From NCBI RefSeq assembly GCF_020731415.2, contig NZ_CP088273.1:3229001-3293000 (forward strand): a stretch of 64,000 nt of DNA, given 5' to 3'. This document shows positions 23,898-35,081 of the stretch, piece by piece; positions within the stretch are counted from its first letter, which is position 1; each line of letters starts with the position of its first letter. Below the pieces are notes generated by a model. It was not told the origin of the DNA. It was given only the letters and a program-made list of their open reading frames with translations, and made no database searches. The DNA comes from Phyllobacterium sp. T1293. GTDB lineage: Bacteria; Pseudomonadota; Alphaproteobacteria; Rhizobiales; Rhizobiaceae. The position numbers and the translations under genes were made by a program.

Positions 23898-26800
23898 ATG
23901 GCTTCAACGAAAAAATCGGGCGCAAAAGCCGCTCCGAAGTCAAAAACAGCAAAAGCCACGAAAGAAAAGAAGCAAGCACCCGGCTTGTTTGAGGACCTGC
24001 TGTTTGCCCGTGCGCCAGCGGAAGACCTCGCAGATTATGACGCTGGTGCCTTGACGGCTTCTGCCAGGCTTGCCGAGGACGCGCTGCGGCGGTTCAAGAC
24101 GGGCAGCCCGCTGATCGATCTTTCCGATGGCAATGCTGTTTATCGTGATGGTCGGCCAGTTACCGTTGTCACATTGATCAATGACAATATGCCCTTCCTG
24201 CTCGACTCGGTTCTCGGCGAAATCAGTGAACGGGTCAGTTCCGTCTATCTGGTCCTGCATCCGGTCATGGATGTCGACAAGAAAAGCGGTTCGGTTATTG
24301 GCGCTGCAGGTCCGGATAAGCCCGGCAAGGACGAAGCGCGCGTCTCGGTGATGCAGATTCATGTACCGGCGCTCGACGCTCCTGCCCGCGAAATCCTCGT
24401 TGAGGCTTTGACAACTGTGCTTCGGCATGTGCGTGAGGCTGTCAATGACCGCGCCGCCATGGTCGCTCGTCTTGATGACGCCATCGAAACCTACAGGACT
24501 GGCAAGACACCCATGAAGAAAGCGGCTGCGGAAGAAGCGGTCGAGTTTCTGGAATGGCTACGCGACAATAACTTTACCTTCCTCGGCGTTCGCGAGTACG
24601 ATTATCAGGGGGACAATAGCCAGGGTGAGCTGGAACGGTCGGGTAAAACCGGCCTCGGCATCCTGCGCGATCCGGATGTCCGCGTGCTCAAACGTGGCAA
24701 TCAGGGCGTGACGACCACGCCGCAGATCATTGCGTTCCTCACGGGTCCCGAGCCGCTGATCGTCACCAAGGCGAATACCAAGTCGCTGGTGCATCGCCGC
24801 GGTTATATGGATTATATCGGTGTCAAGACGTATGACGCACAGGGCAAGGTGAGCGGCGAATTGCGGTTCGTTGGTCTGTTTACCTCAGGGGCCTATACGC
24901 GCTCCGTGCTGAAAATCCCCTATCTCCGGTCAAAGACGGAAGCGGTCATCAGCCGTCTCGGCTTCAACCGCGAGGATCACTCAGGCAAACAGCTGATCAA
25001 GGTCCTTGAGAGCTATCCACGCGATGATCTTTTCCAGATCGACGTCAAGACATTGACCCGCAATGCCGAAATCATTCTGGCACTTGGCGAGCGTCCGCGC
25101 GTGCGCGTCCTGCCGCGCATTGATCCATTTGGCCGGTTTGCCTCGATTATCGTTTATGTTCCGCGTGAACGGTACGATTCCATCGTGCGTGAGAAGATGG
25201 GTTCCTATTTCGCGGCTGTCTATGAGGGGCATGTTTCCGCCTATTACCCGGCGTTTCCCGAGGGCAATCTGGCCCGCGTTCATTTCATCATCGGCCATGC
25301 GGATAATGATTTTCCGAAAGTCAAACGGGAGGTTCTCGAAGAGACTGTTCGTTCCATTGTCCGTACCTGGGAAGATGCGGTGGCCGAGGTTGGCGACCGC
25401 AGCGGCCTTGCCGAGTTTTCGTCACTTGCCGCAGCGTTTCCGGATTCCTACCGCGAAAACTTTTCGCCGGATGAGGCGCTGGTTGATGCCAGCCGCATTG
25501 CCGGACTGTCGCGTACCAATCCGCTGTTCGTTGATTTCTACCGCCACCGGACAGACGGTCCCAATGCCGCATCGCTGAAAATCTATCATTATGGCTCGGC
25601 AGTCGCCCTGTCCCAGCGTGTGCCGCTGCTTGAGAATATGGGTTTCCGCGTCATCAGTGAGCAAACCTTTGCCCTTCCCGCTGCAGATGGAAGCCCGCTC
25701 TTCGTGCATGACATGGAATTGGTCAGCACATCGGGCTCGCCGATCGATCTCAGGGACAATGGCGATCTGTTCGAAGATGTGTTCCGCAATATCTGGGGCG
25801 GCGCTTCCGATAATGACGGCTACAATGCACTTGCTTTAACGGGGCAATTGACGGCACGCCAGATCATCATCCTGCGCGCCTATGGCCGCTATCTGCAACA
25901 GGCGGGTATTCCCTACTCGCAGGATTTTATCGCGATAGCGCTTAATCGTTATCCTGAGATTGCCAAGCAATTGTTTGGTCTGTTTGAACAGAGGCTTGAT
26001 CCGAAAAAGGGTGCAACGGTTCAGTCCGAACGCAAGCAGGCAACAATCCGCGCTGCTATTGAAGAGGCGCTTCAAGGGGTTCCAAGTCTTGATGATGACC
26101 GCATCCTGCGTCGCTTCCTCAACCTGATCGAATCGACCCTGCGCACCAATGCCTTTGCACCGGAGGAAGATGGCAGCGAGCGGGTGACGCTGGCATTCAA
26201 GCTTGATCCGCGCGCGCTTGATGATTTGCCGGAGCCACGGCCCTATCGCGAAATCTTTGTCTACGGGCCGGAGGTGGAGGGCGTGCATCTGCGCTTTGGC
26301 CCTGTTGCCCGTGGCGGCTTGCGCTGGTCTGACCGTGCGCAGGATTACCGCACGGAAGTGCTGGGTCTGGTGAAGGCACAGCAGGTCAAGAATGCTGTTA
26401 TCGTGCCTGTTGGTGCCAAGGGCGGGTTCTACCCCAAGCGCCTGCCGACCGGTGGCGACCGCAATGTAATCTTTGAAGCGGGCCGTTCCGCCTACATCAC
26501 GTTCATTGCAACGCTGTTGTCGGTCACCGACAATCTGCATGGGGAAACGGTTGTTCCGCCTGACAACATCCTGCGGCTCGATGGTGACGATCCCTATTTC
26601 GTCGTTGCTGCCGACAAGGGCACGGCAACCTTCTCCGACACGGCCAATGCCATCAGCCAGGCACATGATTTCTGGCTGGATGATGCGTTTGCATCGGGTG
26701 GTTCTGCGGGCTACGACCACAAGAAGATGGGCATTACCGCTCGTGGTGCATGGGAAGCCGTGAAGCGGCATTTCCGCGAAATCGGTACGGATATCCAGAA

Positions 26801-28691
26801 AGTGCCATTTGTGGCTGTGGGTGTCGGCGATATGTCCGGCGACGTCTTCGGCAATGGCATGTTGCTTTCGCCGCAGACAAAACTGGTGGCGGCATTCGAT
26901 CACCGCGATATTTTCATTGATCCCGAGCCAGACGTCAAAGCAAGCCTGAAAGAGCGGCAGCGACTGTTCAATCTGCCGCGCTCCAGCTGGCAGGACTACG
27001 ACAAGTCGAAGATTTCGGCAGGGGGCGGGGTGTTCTCCCGTTCGCAAAAGTCGATCACGCTGTCGAAAGAAGCTGCAAAGGTCATTGGTCTTGCCAAGAC
27101 CACGGCAACGCCATTCGAGATCATGACAGCGATCCTGAAAGCGCCTGTTGATCTCCTGTGGTTCGGTGGTATCGGCACCTATATCCGCTCGAGTTTCGAG
27201 AATGATGCGGAAGTTGGCGACCGCGCCAATGATGCGATCCGCATTACCGGACTGGATGTGCGGGCTAAAGTCATTGGCGAGGGTGCCAATCTGGGCGTCA
27301 CCCAAAAGGCGCGTATCGAATTTGGTCTTGCTGGCGGACGCTGCAATTCGGACGCTATCGATAATTCGGCCGGTGTGAACACATCCGACGTCGAGGTCAA
27401 TATCAAGATTGCGCTGGCGCAGGCCATGCGTTCCGGAAAATTGCAGCGCGACAAGCGCGACAAACTTCTGGAGTCGATGACGGAAGAGGTCGGCGATCTT
27501 GTTCTGCGGAACAATTACCTGCAAACGCTGGCGCTGTCGCTTGCCCAGCGCCGTGGCCTGGCTGATCTTGCCTATCAGGCGCGATTCATGAGTGATCTCG
27601 AAGCGCGCAAACTGCTCAATCGCAAGGTTGAAACTCTGCCTGACGATAAGGTGCTGGCGGAACGTCAGGCCGATGGCATTGCGCTCAGCCGCGCGGAACT
27701 CGGTGTCCTGCTCGCCTATGCCAAGATCGTTCTGTTGGATCAGTTGCTGGCGAGCAATCTGCCTGATGATCCTTATCTTGAACGGGAACTGCTTGATTAT
27801 TTCCCGCGCCAGATGAAGGAAGGTTTCGGCGAGGAAATCCGCACCCATCGCCTGCGCCGCGAAATCATTGCTACACAGCTGGCCAATGACATTATCAACC
27901 GGGGTGGACCAACCTTTGTCAGCCGCCTTTCCGACCTGACGGGGCAATCGGCATCGGATATCGTCCGGGCCTATGTCATCGTTCGTGACGGTTTTGAGGT
28001 TGATGCCCTGTTTGCCGACATTGATGCGCTCGACAATGCGCTGCCCGGTGATGTCCAGAATGGTCTCTATGCGAAGGTGGCGCAGATGCTGAACTGGACG
28101 ACCGCATGGGTTCTGCGCAACAGGACAGGCGGTGTGGGTCTGCAGGCGGCGATTGAGGAAATCAAGGGTGCGCGCAGTGCCTTGCAGCCAAAACTGGAAA
28201 AGCTGCTGCCCGTATCCATGAGCAACCAGATCCGCGACGATACGGCAGTCTATGCAACGCAGGGCGCACCTGCACCACTGGCAGCCCAGCTTGCCCGGTT
28301 GGAGATTGCGCCGATCATCCCTGATATCGCCGCAGTAGCGCAGCAGGCGGGCATTGATATTGCCAGTGCGGCCAAAGCCTATTTCGATATTTCCGAAGCT
28401 TTCCGCATCGGGCGCATCGAAGAGGCGGCACGCGGTGTCTCTGTCGCTGATTATTATGACGGGCTTGCACTTGCGCGTGCCACCGACCTCATATCGCAGG
28501 CACGCCGGGGCATTGCTGCTGCGGCGCTCAACGAATATGGCAAGAAGCCAGACCCAGCCAAGGAGTGGCTCGCCGGGCGGGGTATGCGGGTCGATGAAGT
28601 GCGTCAGCGTATGGCAAACATTGTCGAAGGCGGAGACCTGACCGTATCGCGACTTGCTGTTGCCGCTGGATTGCTTTCCGATCTGTCCTAG
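23898..28691 (+). CDS. NAD-specific glutamate dehydrogenase, large (180-kDa) type
   Basis: 1597 residues, the full size of the giant NAD-GDH family, which deaminates glutamate to 2-oxoglutarate for amino acid catabolism. The N-terminus is a Lys/Ala-rich stretch. A long regulatory region with ACT-like segments follows (to about 700), then the catalytic part with RGGLRWSDRAQDYRTEVLGLVKAQQVKNA, VPVGAKGGFYPK (catalytic lysine, about residue 842) and GVGDMSGDVFGNGMLLS (NAD-binding region). ATG 23898 has AGGGAGA seven bases upstream. A few bases separate it from a transporter gene, which may be cotranscribed. No frameshift was seen over 4.8 kb. Confidence 0.96.
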   Translation: MASTKKSGAKAAPKSKTAKATKEKKQAPGLFEDLLFARAPAEDLADYDAGALTASARLAEDALRRFKTGSPLIDLSDGNAVYRDGRPVTVVTLINDNMPFLLDSVLGEISERVSSVYLVLHPVMDVDKKSGSVIGAAGPDKPGKDEARVSVMQIHVPALDAPAREILVEALTTVLRHVREAVNDRAAMVARLDDAIETYRTGKTPMKKAAAEEAVEFLEWLRDNNFTFLGVREYDYQGDNSQGELERSGKTGLGILRDPDVRVLKRGNQGVTTTPQIIAFLTGPEPLIVTKANTKSLVHRRGYMDYIGVKTYDAQGKVSGELRFVGLFTSGAYTRSVLKIPYLRSKTEAVISRLGFNREDHSGKQLIKVLESYPRDDLFQIDVKTLTRNAEIILALGERPRVRVLPRIDPFGRFASIIVYVPRERYDSIVREKMGSYFAAVYEGHVSAYYPAFPEGNLARVHFIIGHADNDFPKVKREVLEETVRSIVRTWEDAVAEVGDRSGLAEFSSLAAAFPDSYRENFSPDEALVDASRIAGLSRTNPLFVDFYRHRTDGPNAASLKIYHYGSAVALSQRVPLLENMGFRVISEQTFALPAADGSPLFVHDMELVSTSGSPIDLRDNGDLFEDVFRNIWGGASDNDGYNALALTGQLTARQIIILRAYGRYLQQAGIPYSQDFIAIALNRYPEIAKQLFGLFEQRLDPKKGATVQSERKQATIRAAIEEALQGVPSLDDDRILRRFLNLIESTLRTNAFAPEEDGSERVTLAFKLDPRALDDLPEPRPYREIFVYGPEVEGVHLRFGPVARGGLRWSDRAQDYRTEVLGLVKAQQVKNAVIVPVGAKGGFYPKRLPTGGDRNVIFEAGRSAYITFIATLLSVTDNLHGETVVPPDNILRLDGDDPYFVVAADKGTATFSDTANAISQAHDFWLDDAFASGGSAGYDHKKMGITARGAWEAVKRHFREIGTDIQKVPFVAVGVGDMSGDVFGNGMLLSPQTKLVAAFDHRDIFIDPEPDVKASLKERQRLFNLPRSSWQDYDKSKISAGGGVFSRSQKSITLSKEAAKVIGLAKTTATPFEIMTAILKAPVDLLWFGGIGTYIRSSFENDAEVGDRANDAIRITGLDVRAKVIGEGANLGVTQKARIEFGLAGGRCNSDAIDNSAGVNTSDVEVNIKIALAQAMRSGKLQRDKRDKLLESMTEEVGDLVLRNNYLQTLALSLAQRRGLADLAYQARFMSDLEARKLLNRKVETLPDDKVLAERQADGIALSRAELGVLLAYAKIVLLDQLLASNLPDDPYLERELLDYFPRQMKEGFGEEIRTHRLRREIIATQLANDIINRGGPTFVSRLSDLTGQSASDIVRAYVIVRDGFEVDALFADIDALDNALPGDVQNGLYAKVAQMLNWTTAWVLRNRTGGVGLQAAIEEIKGARSALQPKLEKLLPVSMSNQIRDDTAVYATQGAPAPLAAQLARLEIAPIIPDIAAVAQQAGIDIASAAKAYFDISEAFRIGRIEEAARGVSVADYYDGLALARATDLISQARRGIAAAALNEYGKKPDPAKEWLAGRGMRVDEVRQRMANIVEGGDLTVSRLAVAAGLLSDLS

Positions 28692-28728
28692 ACAAAACTA
28701 GGACACCGGATCAGGGGAAGGAAACGAA

Positions 28729-30096
28729 ATGGCTGCGTCTAAACGGGGCATCTGGGGATGGATGCTCTTCGACTGGGCGGCGCAGCCATTTTTTACTGTC
28801 GTTACAACCTTTATTTTCGGCCCCTATTTCGTCGCGCGGATGGCTGATGATCCCGCCATCGGCCAAGCTGCGTGGGGCTATGGCATTGCCATATCCGGCC
28901 TTGTCATCGCTGTACTTTCCCCTGTCCTTGGCTCCATTGCCGATCAGTCCGGCGCGCGAAAACCGTGGATCGGCTTCTTTGCCGTCATCCAGATCGTTGC
29001 CCTGTCAATGCTGTGGTTTGCGGCTCCCGGATCAAGTCTCATCGTCCCGCTGATCTTCTTTTCACTGGCCTCGATTGCGGCTGAATTCTCCATCGTCTTC
29101 AACGATTCCATGATGCCCCGGCTGGTGCCGGAAAAAGATATAGGCCGTATCTCCAACATGGCGTGGGGCCTAGGCTATCTCGGCGGCATGATCGCGCTGA
29201 TCTTTGTCGTTGCCTTCATGGCTGGTTCGCCCGAGACGGGAAAAACCATGCTGGGATTGAAGCCGATCCTTGGCCTCGATCCTGCGACAGGAGAGGGAGA
29301 TCGCGCTACCGGCCCTCTATCGGCACTCTGGTATCTGGTTTTCGTGCTGCCCATGTTCCTGTTTACACCCGATAGCGCCAAGGGATTGCCTGTCGGCAGG
29401 GCGGTGCATATGGGGATCGCCGAACTGAAATCCACCATTGGCGAGGTGCGTCAGCGTCCCGGTATTCTGCGCTTTCTCATTGCGCGAATGATCTATCAGG
29501 ATGGTGTCAATGCACTGATTGCGCTTGGTGGGGCTTTCGCTGCAACCATGTTCGGCTGGGCGACAGCAGAGATCGGCATTTACGGTATCATCCTCAATGT
29601 CATCGCGATTTTTGGCTGCCTTGCCGCGAGCTACCTCGACACCCGGATTGGATCAAAGGTGGTTGTGGTCATTTCACTGGTGCTTTTGACCATCGCGACA
29701 ATCGGCATCGTCTCGACCGGACCGGGCTACACGCTGTTTGGTCTTCTGCCGCTCAATGGCGCAGATACGGGTGGGTTATTTGGAACGCCGGCGGAGAAAG
29801 CCTTCATCGTCTTCGGGCTTCTCATCGGTGTCGCTTTCGGGCCCGTGCAGGCTTCATCGCGCTCCTATATGGCGCGCAGCGTCTCGGTCGATGAGGCTGG
29901 CCGCTATTTCGGCATCTATGCCCTTTCAGGGCGAGCAACGAGTTTTCTCGCGCCATTTGTGGTTGCAACAGTCACTGCAGTCAGCGGGTCGCCACGCCTT
30001 GGCATGGCGATGATCATTGTCTTCCTGCTGGCCGGACTGGCTGTCCTGTTGCGAACACCCTATCCGGCCGCCGTTCCGGTAAAACCTAGTGTCTGA
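28729..30096 (+). CDS. UMF1-family (Atg22-like) MFS transporter
   Basis: 455 residues with about 12 hydrophobic helices. The N-terminal [28 protein letters not shown] is the hallmark of UMF1/Atg22 proteins, and the loop after helix 2-3 reads [13 protein letters not shown]. Yeast Atg22 exports vacuolar amino acids, but the bacterial substrates are unknown. Position 38 bases after the NAD-glutamate dehydrogenase suggests a link to amino acid use (inference). AAGGAAACG precedes the ATG. The 3' end overlaps the convergent purH by 11 bases. Confidence 0.9.
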   Translation: MAASKRGIWGWMLFDWAAQPFFTVVTTFIFGPYFVARMADDPAIGQAAWGYGIAISGLVIAVLSPVLGSIADQSGARKPWIGFFAVIQIVALSMLWFAAPGSSLIVPLIFFSLASIAAEFSIVFNDSMMPRLVPEKDIGRISNMAWGLGYLGGMIALIFVVAFMAGSPETGKTMLGLKPILGLDPATGEGDRATGPLSALWYLVFVLPMFLFTPDSAKGLPVGRAVHMGIAELKSTIGEVRQRPGILRFLIARMIYQDGVNALIALGGAFAATMFGWATAEIGIYGIILNVIAIFGCLAASYLDTRIGSKVVVVISLVLLTIATIGIVSTGPGYTLFGLLPLNGADTGGLFGTPAEKAFIVFGLLIGVAFGPVQASSRSYMARSVSVDEAGRYFGIYALSGRATSFLAPFVVATVTAVSGSPRLGMAMIIVFLLAGLAVLLRTPYPAAVPVKPSV

Positions 30097-31702
30097 AATG
30101 GCGCATCCCTGTGAACACCATGGCAATGCCATGTTCATCGGCTGCTGCAATGACATCCTCATCCCGCATGGAACCACCTGGCTGGATAACGGCGGTGGCA
30201 CCAGCAGCAACTGCCGATAGCAAACCATCGGCGAAGGGGAAGAATGCATCGGAAGCCACGACCGAACCCTTGGTGAGCGGCGTCGCCAATCCAGCGGCCT
30301 CGGCAGCATCTTCGGCCTTACGGGCAGCAATGCGGGCTGAATCAACGCGGCTCATCTGACCGGCGCCGATGCCAACGGCTGCGCCGTCCTTTACATAGAC
30401 AATGGCATTGGACTTCACATGCTTGGCAATACGGAAAGCCAGCTTCAGATCGATCATTTCCTGTTCGGTCGGCGCGCGTTTGGTGACAACCTTCAAATCG
30501 AGATCGTCAACCACGCCGCTATCCCGCGACTGGACGAGAATGCCGCCCGCAACGGTTTTGGCCGTGATACCCGAGGCACGCGGATCAGGCAGGCCGCCGG
30601 TAACAAGCAGGCGAAGGTTTTTCTTGGCCGCAACGATTGCCTGTGCTTCCGGCGTTGCATCGGGCGCTATGATGACTTCCGTGAAAGTCTTGACGATTTC
30701 CTCGGCTGCGTCTGCATCGAGTGTCTTGTTGAGCGCAACAATACCACCGAAAGCCGACACCGGATCACAGGCCAAAGCCTTGAGATAGGCTTCCTTCAGC
30801 GTTGCACCTTCAGCCACACCGCATGGGTTGGCATGTTTGATAATGGCAACAGCCGATGTGCGTGCGGGATCAAACTCGGCAACGAGTTCGAAAGCGGCAT
30901 CCGTATCATTGATGTTGTTGTAGGAAAGCTGCTTGCCCTGCAGCTGGGTTGCGGTGGCAACGCCAGGGCGCTTTTCGCCGGTGAGGTAAAAACCTGCTGA
31001 CTGGTGCGGGTTTTCGCCATAGCGCATGACCGAGTGGAGATGACCGCCGATGGCGCGGCGCGAAGGTGTTTCGGTCATCAGCGCTTCGGCAAACCAGCCC
31101 GAGATAGCCGCATCATAGGTGGCGGTGCGGGCATAGGCCTTGGCGGCAAGACTCTGACGGAATGAGTAAGGCAGCGATCCTTCGTGCTTGTCGAGCATGG
31201 CGATGACCATCTCGTAGTCGCCCGTATCCGTAACCACGCCGACATAGGCATGGTTCTTGGCGGCAGCACGGATCATGGCTGGACCACCAATGTCGATATT
31301 CTCGACAATATTGGCATAGTCAGCGCCCGAGTGGCGGACTTCTTCAAAGGGATAGAGATTGATGACGGCAAGGTCGATAGCGCCGATGCCGTGCGCTTTC
31401 ATTGCGTCGGCGTGTTCAGGATCATCACGCACGGCCAAAAGACCACCATGCACCTTGGGATGCAGGGTCTTGACGCGGCCATCCATGATCTCAGGAAAAT
31501 CGGTGATCTCAGAAACATCCGTAACCGGAATGCCTTCAGCCGCGATAGTCTTGGATGTGCCACCTGTCGAAAGGATTTCAATACCGTGACGGTGCAGCGC
31601 ATGGGCGAGCGCGGTAAGGCCCGCCTTGTCGGAAACGGAAATGAGCGCGCGCTTGACGGGATGAAGGTTCGGAGCGGGAATGGATTTTGCAGTGACGGCC
31701 AT
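30086..31702 (-). CDS. purH: bifunctional AICAR transformylase / IMP cyclohydrolase
   Basis: 538 residues. The N-terminal IMP cyclohydrolase (MGS-like, residues ~17-150) shows [18 protein letters not shown] and [14 protein letters not shown]. The C-terminal transformylase has [22 protein letters not shown] (catalytic Lys-His) and [10 protein letters not shown]. It performs the last two steps of de novo purine synthesis. The gene lies downstream of a heparinase-like gene with a 114-base gap that includes a 7-bp hairpin. Identification is certain. Confidence 0.98.
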   Translation of the reverse strand: MAVTAKSIPAPNLHPVKRALISVSDKAGLTALAHALHRHGIEILSTGGTSKTIAAEGIPVTDVSEITDFPEIMDGRVKTLHPKVHGGLLAVRDDPEHADAMKAHGIGAIDLAVINLYPFEEVRHSGADYANIVENIDIGGPAMIRAAAKNHAYVGVVTDTGDYEMVIAMLDKHEGSLPYSFRQSLAAKAYARTATYDAAISGWFAEALMTETPSRRAIGGHLHSVMRYGENPHQSAGFYLTGEKRPGVATATQLQGKQLSYNNINDTDAAFELVAEFDPARTSAVAIIKHANPCGVAEGATLKEAYLKALACDPVSAFGGIVALNKTLDADAAEEIVKTFTEVIIAPDATPEAQAIVAAKKNLRLLVTGGLPDPRASGITAKTVAGGILVQSRDSGVVDDLDLKVVTKRAPTEQEMIDLKLAFRIAKHVKSNAIVYVKDGAAVGIGAGQMSRVDSARIAARKAEDAAEAAGLATPLTKGSVVASDAFFPFADGLLSAVAAGATAVIQPGGSMRDEDVIAAADEHGIAMVFTGMRHFRH

Positions 31703-31741
31703 GGGAGAATTCGTCCTCAGCGGAAAAGTTTGGGGGATTTG

Positions 31742-31765
31742 GACAGCCGGTTAGCACAGGCTGTC
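31742..31765 (-). promoter_or_regulatory. hairpin in the heparinase-purH gap
   Basis: GACAGCC (31742-31748) and GGCTGTC (31759-31765) form a perfect 7-bp stem with a 10-base loop, 40 bases before the purH start. There is no T-run on either strand, so it is more likely an mRNA-processing or leader structure than a terminator. Confidence 0.35.
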
Positions 31766-31816
31766 TCAGAATCCTACTTCTGATCGCAGTTTTGGAGGAA
31801 TCGCAGCAGTTTTCCC

Positions 31817-33526
31817 CTAGCCATAGGCTCCAAGGGCCGTCCGGGTGAATTGCCATTCAACTTCAGGCAGCTGCGACGCATTCAGCGAAAGCGTGATCTG
31901 ACGGGTTTTGACCGGGCCACGGAAACCGGCAAAGAAGAGCGAGTCTTCAATGAAGGGCTGAACCGTAGCGGAGAACATCCAGATATCATCATTGTCCACC
32001 TGCAGGATGATCAGGCCGTTATCATCGACGCTGACACTGACCGATGGATGAAGGTGAAAACGGATAACCACGTTCTCACGGCCGGTTCCGCGCAGGGGGT
32101 TGCGGCCTGCGGCAAAGAAACTGTCAATGCCTTCGATAACACTGCCATTGTGCGACAGGACAATCTGGCGTTCGTGATAGATGCCGAATGGTCGGATGTA
32201 GCCATTATGGTTGGCAACAAAGCCGACGGCACCGGGCCGCTCGATCCGTTCCACATTGACCTTTGTCGGCCCGGCAATGATCGGGGTGCCGATCATGGTG
32301 GAAAGACCGGAGGTCGCGCTGAAACGGCATGATGAGGTGTCGTTGAGTGTTGCGGTGGAATGGGCGGCCGTGGAGCGCGCAAGCGGGCGAAACTCTTCGG
32401 GGCCGTAACGGTCAACACCGGCATTGACGACGTAGCGGTTGCGCCCGGAGGACATTTCGAAAGAAAGACAACCCGCATGGGCATCGCGCGATGCAGTCAC
32501 CGGCGGTGCAAGTCCTGTATCGGCAATGATGGTGGTTGAATCCATCGACAGCCGCTCATAGCCGGAATGCACCGCGTGCGTCAGCGGCAGGCCGCCAATA
32601 TCATCGTGGCGCAGAACGGCGATAACACGCTCCGGCATTGTGGCGCCGACACCGTTGAACAGGGCGAGATTGCCGTCGTGATGGCGGAAGAAGCGCAATG
32701 CGGGCAGCATGCGTTCGATGGCTTCCAACAGCGCTTTCGGTGGCGCTTCCGTGCCGCTGGCATAGGTCTGGCGGAGCGGAAGAAGGTCAGCCAGAAGTTC
32801 AAGCACTGTCAGCGGATTGCGCGAAATATGTCCGCCGTCAGGCAGTATCTGACGGACAAGTTCAAATTCGAGATTGCGGCGGGCGGAGCGGGCGGTATTT
32901 GATGAAACAGGCAGGGCCAGCGCGGCAAAGGCGAGCGCAATGCGCGCACGTAGCTTCTCTTCGCCATCATCCATGACGGCAGCCATGGTGCGAAGGTAGC
33001 GCACCTGCGTGGCGAGTGAGCGCATGAACTGGCGATAGGCGCGTAAATCCGCGCCGGCCAGAATAAGGCTGGAATGCTGCAGCCAAGCGATGATGCGTTG
33101 GGCCGTTACTTCAGGCGTCCATGCCGGTCCACCAATTGAGCGGCCATGGCTGGTGATCCAGTCGCTGAGCAGCGCGCGGGCATTGGCTGTTGCAAGCTCG
33201 GTGCCGGAGGCGCGCATATGGCGCAGCCAGCCGAAATTGTGCAGGGCAGCCTGCCATGCGGCATTGGGTGGCTCAACGATGAAGGGAGAACGGCCACCGG
33301 TTTCCACCACCCGCCCGGCGAGGGCAAAGCGTCCGTGATAAAACTCTTCGGCCAGTTGCGGGTCGGCGGGTCGCAAATCCTGCGGGGCAATCAGCACGCG
33401 CTCCGGTGTGAAACCGGTAAAACGCCAGCGAAACAACGGCCCCATGCGCAAGCGCCTGCGAAAACGGCGCCACAATTGCGCAGTCGCAAGTCCCCACAGT
33501 TGCGGTGTTTCGCTAAACGCGACCAT
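31817..33526 (-). CDS. heparinase II/III family protein
   Basis: 569 residues. The N-terminal half is an alpha/alpha-toroid (Trp-rich: AAWQAALHNFGWLRHM, DWITSHG, RIIAWLQHSSLIL) and the C-terminal half is the beta-rich Heparinase_II_III domain (GRNRYVVNAGVDRYG, ATLNDTSSCRF, HERQIVLSHNG). Family members are polysaccharide lyases, but this conserved alphaproteobacterial type sits among housekeeping genes and no signal peptide is visible, so its substrate is unknown and it may be cytoplasmic. GAGGA precedes ATG 33526. It lies between rsmB and purH, the order known from Brucella-like genomes. Confidence 0.88.
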   Translation of the reverse strand: MVAFSETPQLWGLATAQLWRRFRRRLRMGPLFRWRFTGFTPERVLIAPQDLRPADPQLAEEFYHGRFALAGRVVETGGRSPFIVEPPNAAWQAALHNFGWLRHMRASGTELATANARALLSDWITSHGRSIGGPAWTPEVTAQRIIAWLQHSSLILAGADLRAYRQFMRSLATQVRYLRTMAAVMDDGEEKLRARIALAFAALALPVSSNTARSARRNLEFELVRQILPDGGHISRNPLTVLELLADLLPLRQTYASGTEAPPKALLEAIERMLPALRFFRHHDGNLALFNGVGATMPERVIAVLRHDDIGGLPLTHAVHSGYERLSMDSTTIIADTGLAPPVTASRDAHAGCLSFEMSSGRNRYVVNAGVDRYGPEEFRPLARSTAAHSTATLNDTSSCRFSATSGLSTMIGTPIIAGPTKVNVERIERPGAVGFVANHNGYIRPFGIYHERQIVLSHNGSVIEGIDSFFAAGRNPLRGTGRENVVIRFHLHPSVSVSVDDNGLIILQVDNDDIWMFSATVQPFIEDSLFFAGFRGPVKTRQITLSLNASQLPEVEWQFTRTALGAYG

Positions 33527-33701
33527 CTCGCGGCATTTCCTCGCTTCGCCGCGTTCCGGCGCACTTCAGTCTGCTTTCGCGAAACACGTCCCGCATGGCG
33601 GGATGTTGCTCCAGCACGCTGAAATCATTGCTTTGGTTTCAACCCATCGACGACAAATCGGGACTATGCAACCAAAACAGTTAAAATTTTAGTATTCGAT
33701 T

Positions 33702-35081
33702 TTAATCTTTCCGGCGGAACCGTGCAGCGAAGAAACCATCCATGCCCGAGAGGGTCGGGTCCTCATTGGAAAGGTCGGCGGGCGTGGAGCGCACGTAGCC
33801 CTCCGGGGTGATCAGTTCGCCCAGCCCGCCCACTTCATCCTTGCTGACAGGCAGCAATTCGATGGACGAATTCTTTGCCAAAAGATCATGGGCAACCTTT
33901 TCGCCTTCAAGTGGATCAAGCGAACAGTTGGAGAAGACCACGACGCCACCGGGGCGGACGAGTGTGACCGCATGGTCAAGCAGCTTGGCCTGAAGGGTTG
34001 CAAGCTTCTGGATATCTGCGGGTGATTTTGTCCATGGAACATCCGGATGACGCCGCACGGTGCCCGTTGACGAGCAAGGCGCATCGAGCAGAACCGCATC
34101 GAAGAGTTCGGCAGGGGTATAGGCAGCGAGATTGGCTTCCACGGTTTCGGCATCAAGCTGCAGACGTTCGAGGTTGGACCGCAATCGCTTCAACCGGTTG
34201 GCGGAAAGGTCGAGCGCCGTGACCTTTGCTCCAGCTTGCGCCAATTGGGCTGTCTTGCCGCCAGGTGCTGCGCAAAGATCAGCCACACGCTGGCCCTTGA
34301 TGTCGCCGAAGAGTTTGGCAGGCAGGCTTGCAGCCGTATCCTGTACCCACCAGTCGCCTTCGGCAAAACCGGGAAGGCTGGTCAGCGCGCCGTCCACCTG
34401 AGCCATGCGTACCGAACCGGTTGGAAGGGCAACGCCGCCAAGGCGTTCCGCCCATTCCTGCGGATCGCCTTTGACCGTGAGATCAATGGGTGGCTCCTTG
34501 CTTTGTATGTCGAGGATCGCCTGTGTCTTTTCTTTGCCATACGCGGCTATAAGACTTTCCTCAAACCATGCGGGCACATTGCTTGCAGTGGTAATAAGCA
34601 TGCCTTTTTCGCGCGACAGGCGGCGCAGAACTGCATTGACCATGGAGGCAAAACGGCGATTGCGCGGATCATTATTGGCGGCGGTTACGGCGAGATCAAC
34701 TGCCGCGCGGTCAGGCAGATCGAGGTAGAGCATCTGGGCCACCGCCACATGCAGCAGATGGCGCAGGGCAACGGCATTTTCGGGCAAGGGACGGTCGATC
34801 AATTGGCCGATGATCGCCTCAATGGTACCGCGATTGCGCAGGGCCGCTCCGAGTATGGCACGAACCAGCGAGCGGTCACGATCATCCAGTGCCATATATT
34901 GTGGATGGCCGTTGCTGTTGTCGGTGAGACCATCCAAAGACGTCTGCTTTTCAATCACCGCACCCAGCAATCTGGTTGCACATTGGCGTGCGGCCAGCCC
35001 CGGGCGGTCTTCAGCCTCATGATAGTCTGATGCGTTGGCTTTCTTTCCGAATGACCGTTTCCGCTCCTGTCCCACGCTCAT
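33702..35081 (-). CDS. rsmB: 16S rRNA (cytosine-C5) methyltransferase, RsmB-like
   Basis: About 459 residues. An N-terminal NusB-like RNA-binding domain (about 30-170) is followed by a SAM-dependent m5C methyltransferase: [16 protein letters not shown] (SAM loop), [17 protein letters not shown] and [12 protein letters not shown], with the two cysteines used in catalysis and release. It modifies 16S rRNA at a single cytosine. ATG 35081 overlaps the htpX stop as ATGA; an in-frame start at 35120 would extend far into htpX. Overlap implies coupled translation with htpX. Confidence 0.93.
   Translation of the reverse strand: MSVGQERKRSFGKKANASDYHEAEDRPGLAARQCATRLLGAVIEKQTSLDGLTDNSNGHPQYMALDDRDRSLVRAILGAALRNRGTIEAIIGQLIDRPLPENAVALRHLLHVAVAQMLYLDLPDRAAVDLAVTAANNDPRNRRFASMVNAVLRRLSREKGMLITTASNVPAWFEESLIAAYGKEKTQAILDIQSKEPPIDLTVKGDPQEWAERLGGVALPTGSVRMAQVDGALTSLPGFAEGDWWVQDTAASLPAKLFGDIKGQRVADLCAAPGGKTAQLAQAGAKVTALDLSANRLKRLRSNLERLQLDAETVEANLAAYTPAELFDAVLLDAPCSSTGTVRRHPDVPWTKSPADIQKLATLQAKLLDHAVTLVRPGGVVVFSNCSLDPLEGEKVAHDLLAKNSSIELLPVSKDEVGGLGELITPEGYVRSTPADLSNEDPTLSGMDGFFAARFRRKD

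Noticed and set aside
25836..27947. 703-codon open frame on the minus strand inside the NAD-glutamate dehydrogenase gene
   Set aside because: Its translation has no recognisable domain and is Gln/Arg-rich as expected from the reverse of a conserved GC-rich gene; the plus-strand frame is a complete, well-known enzyme.
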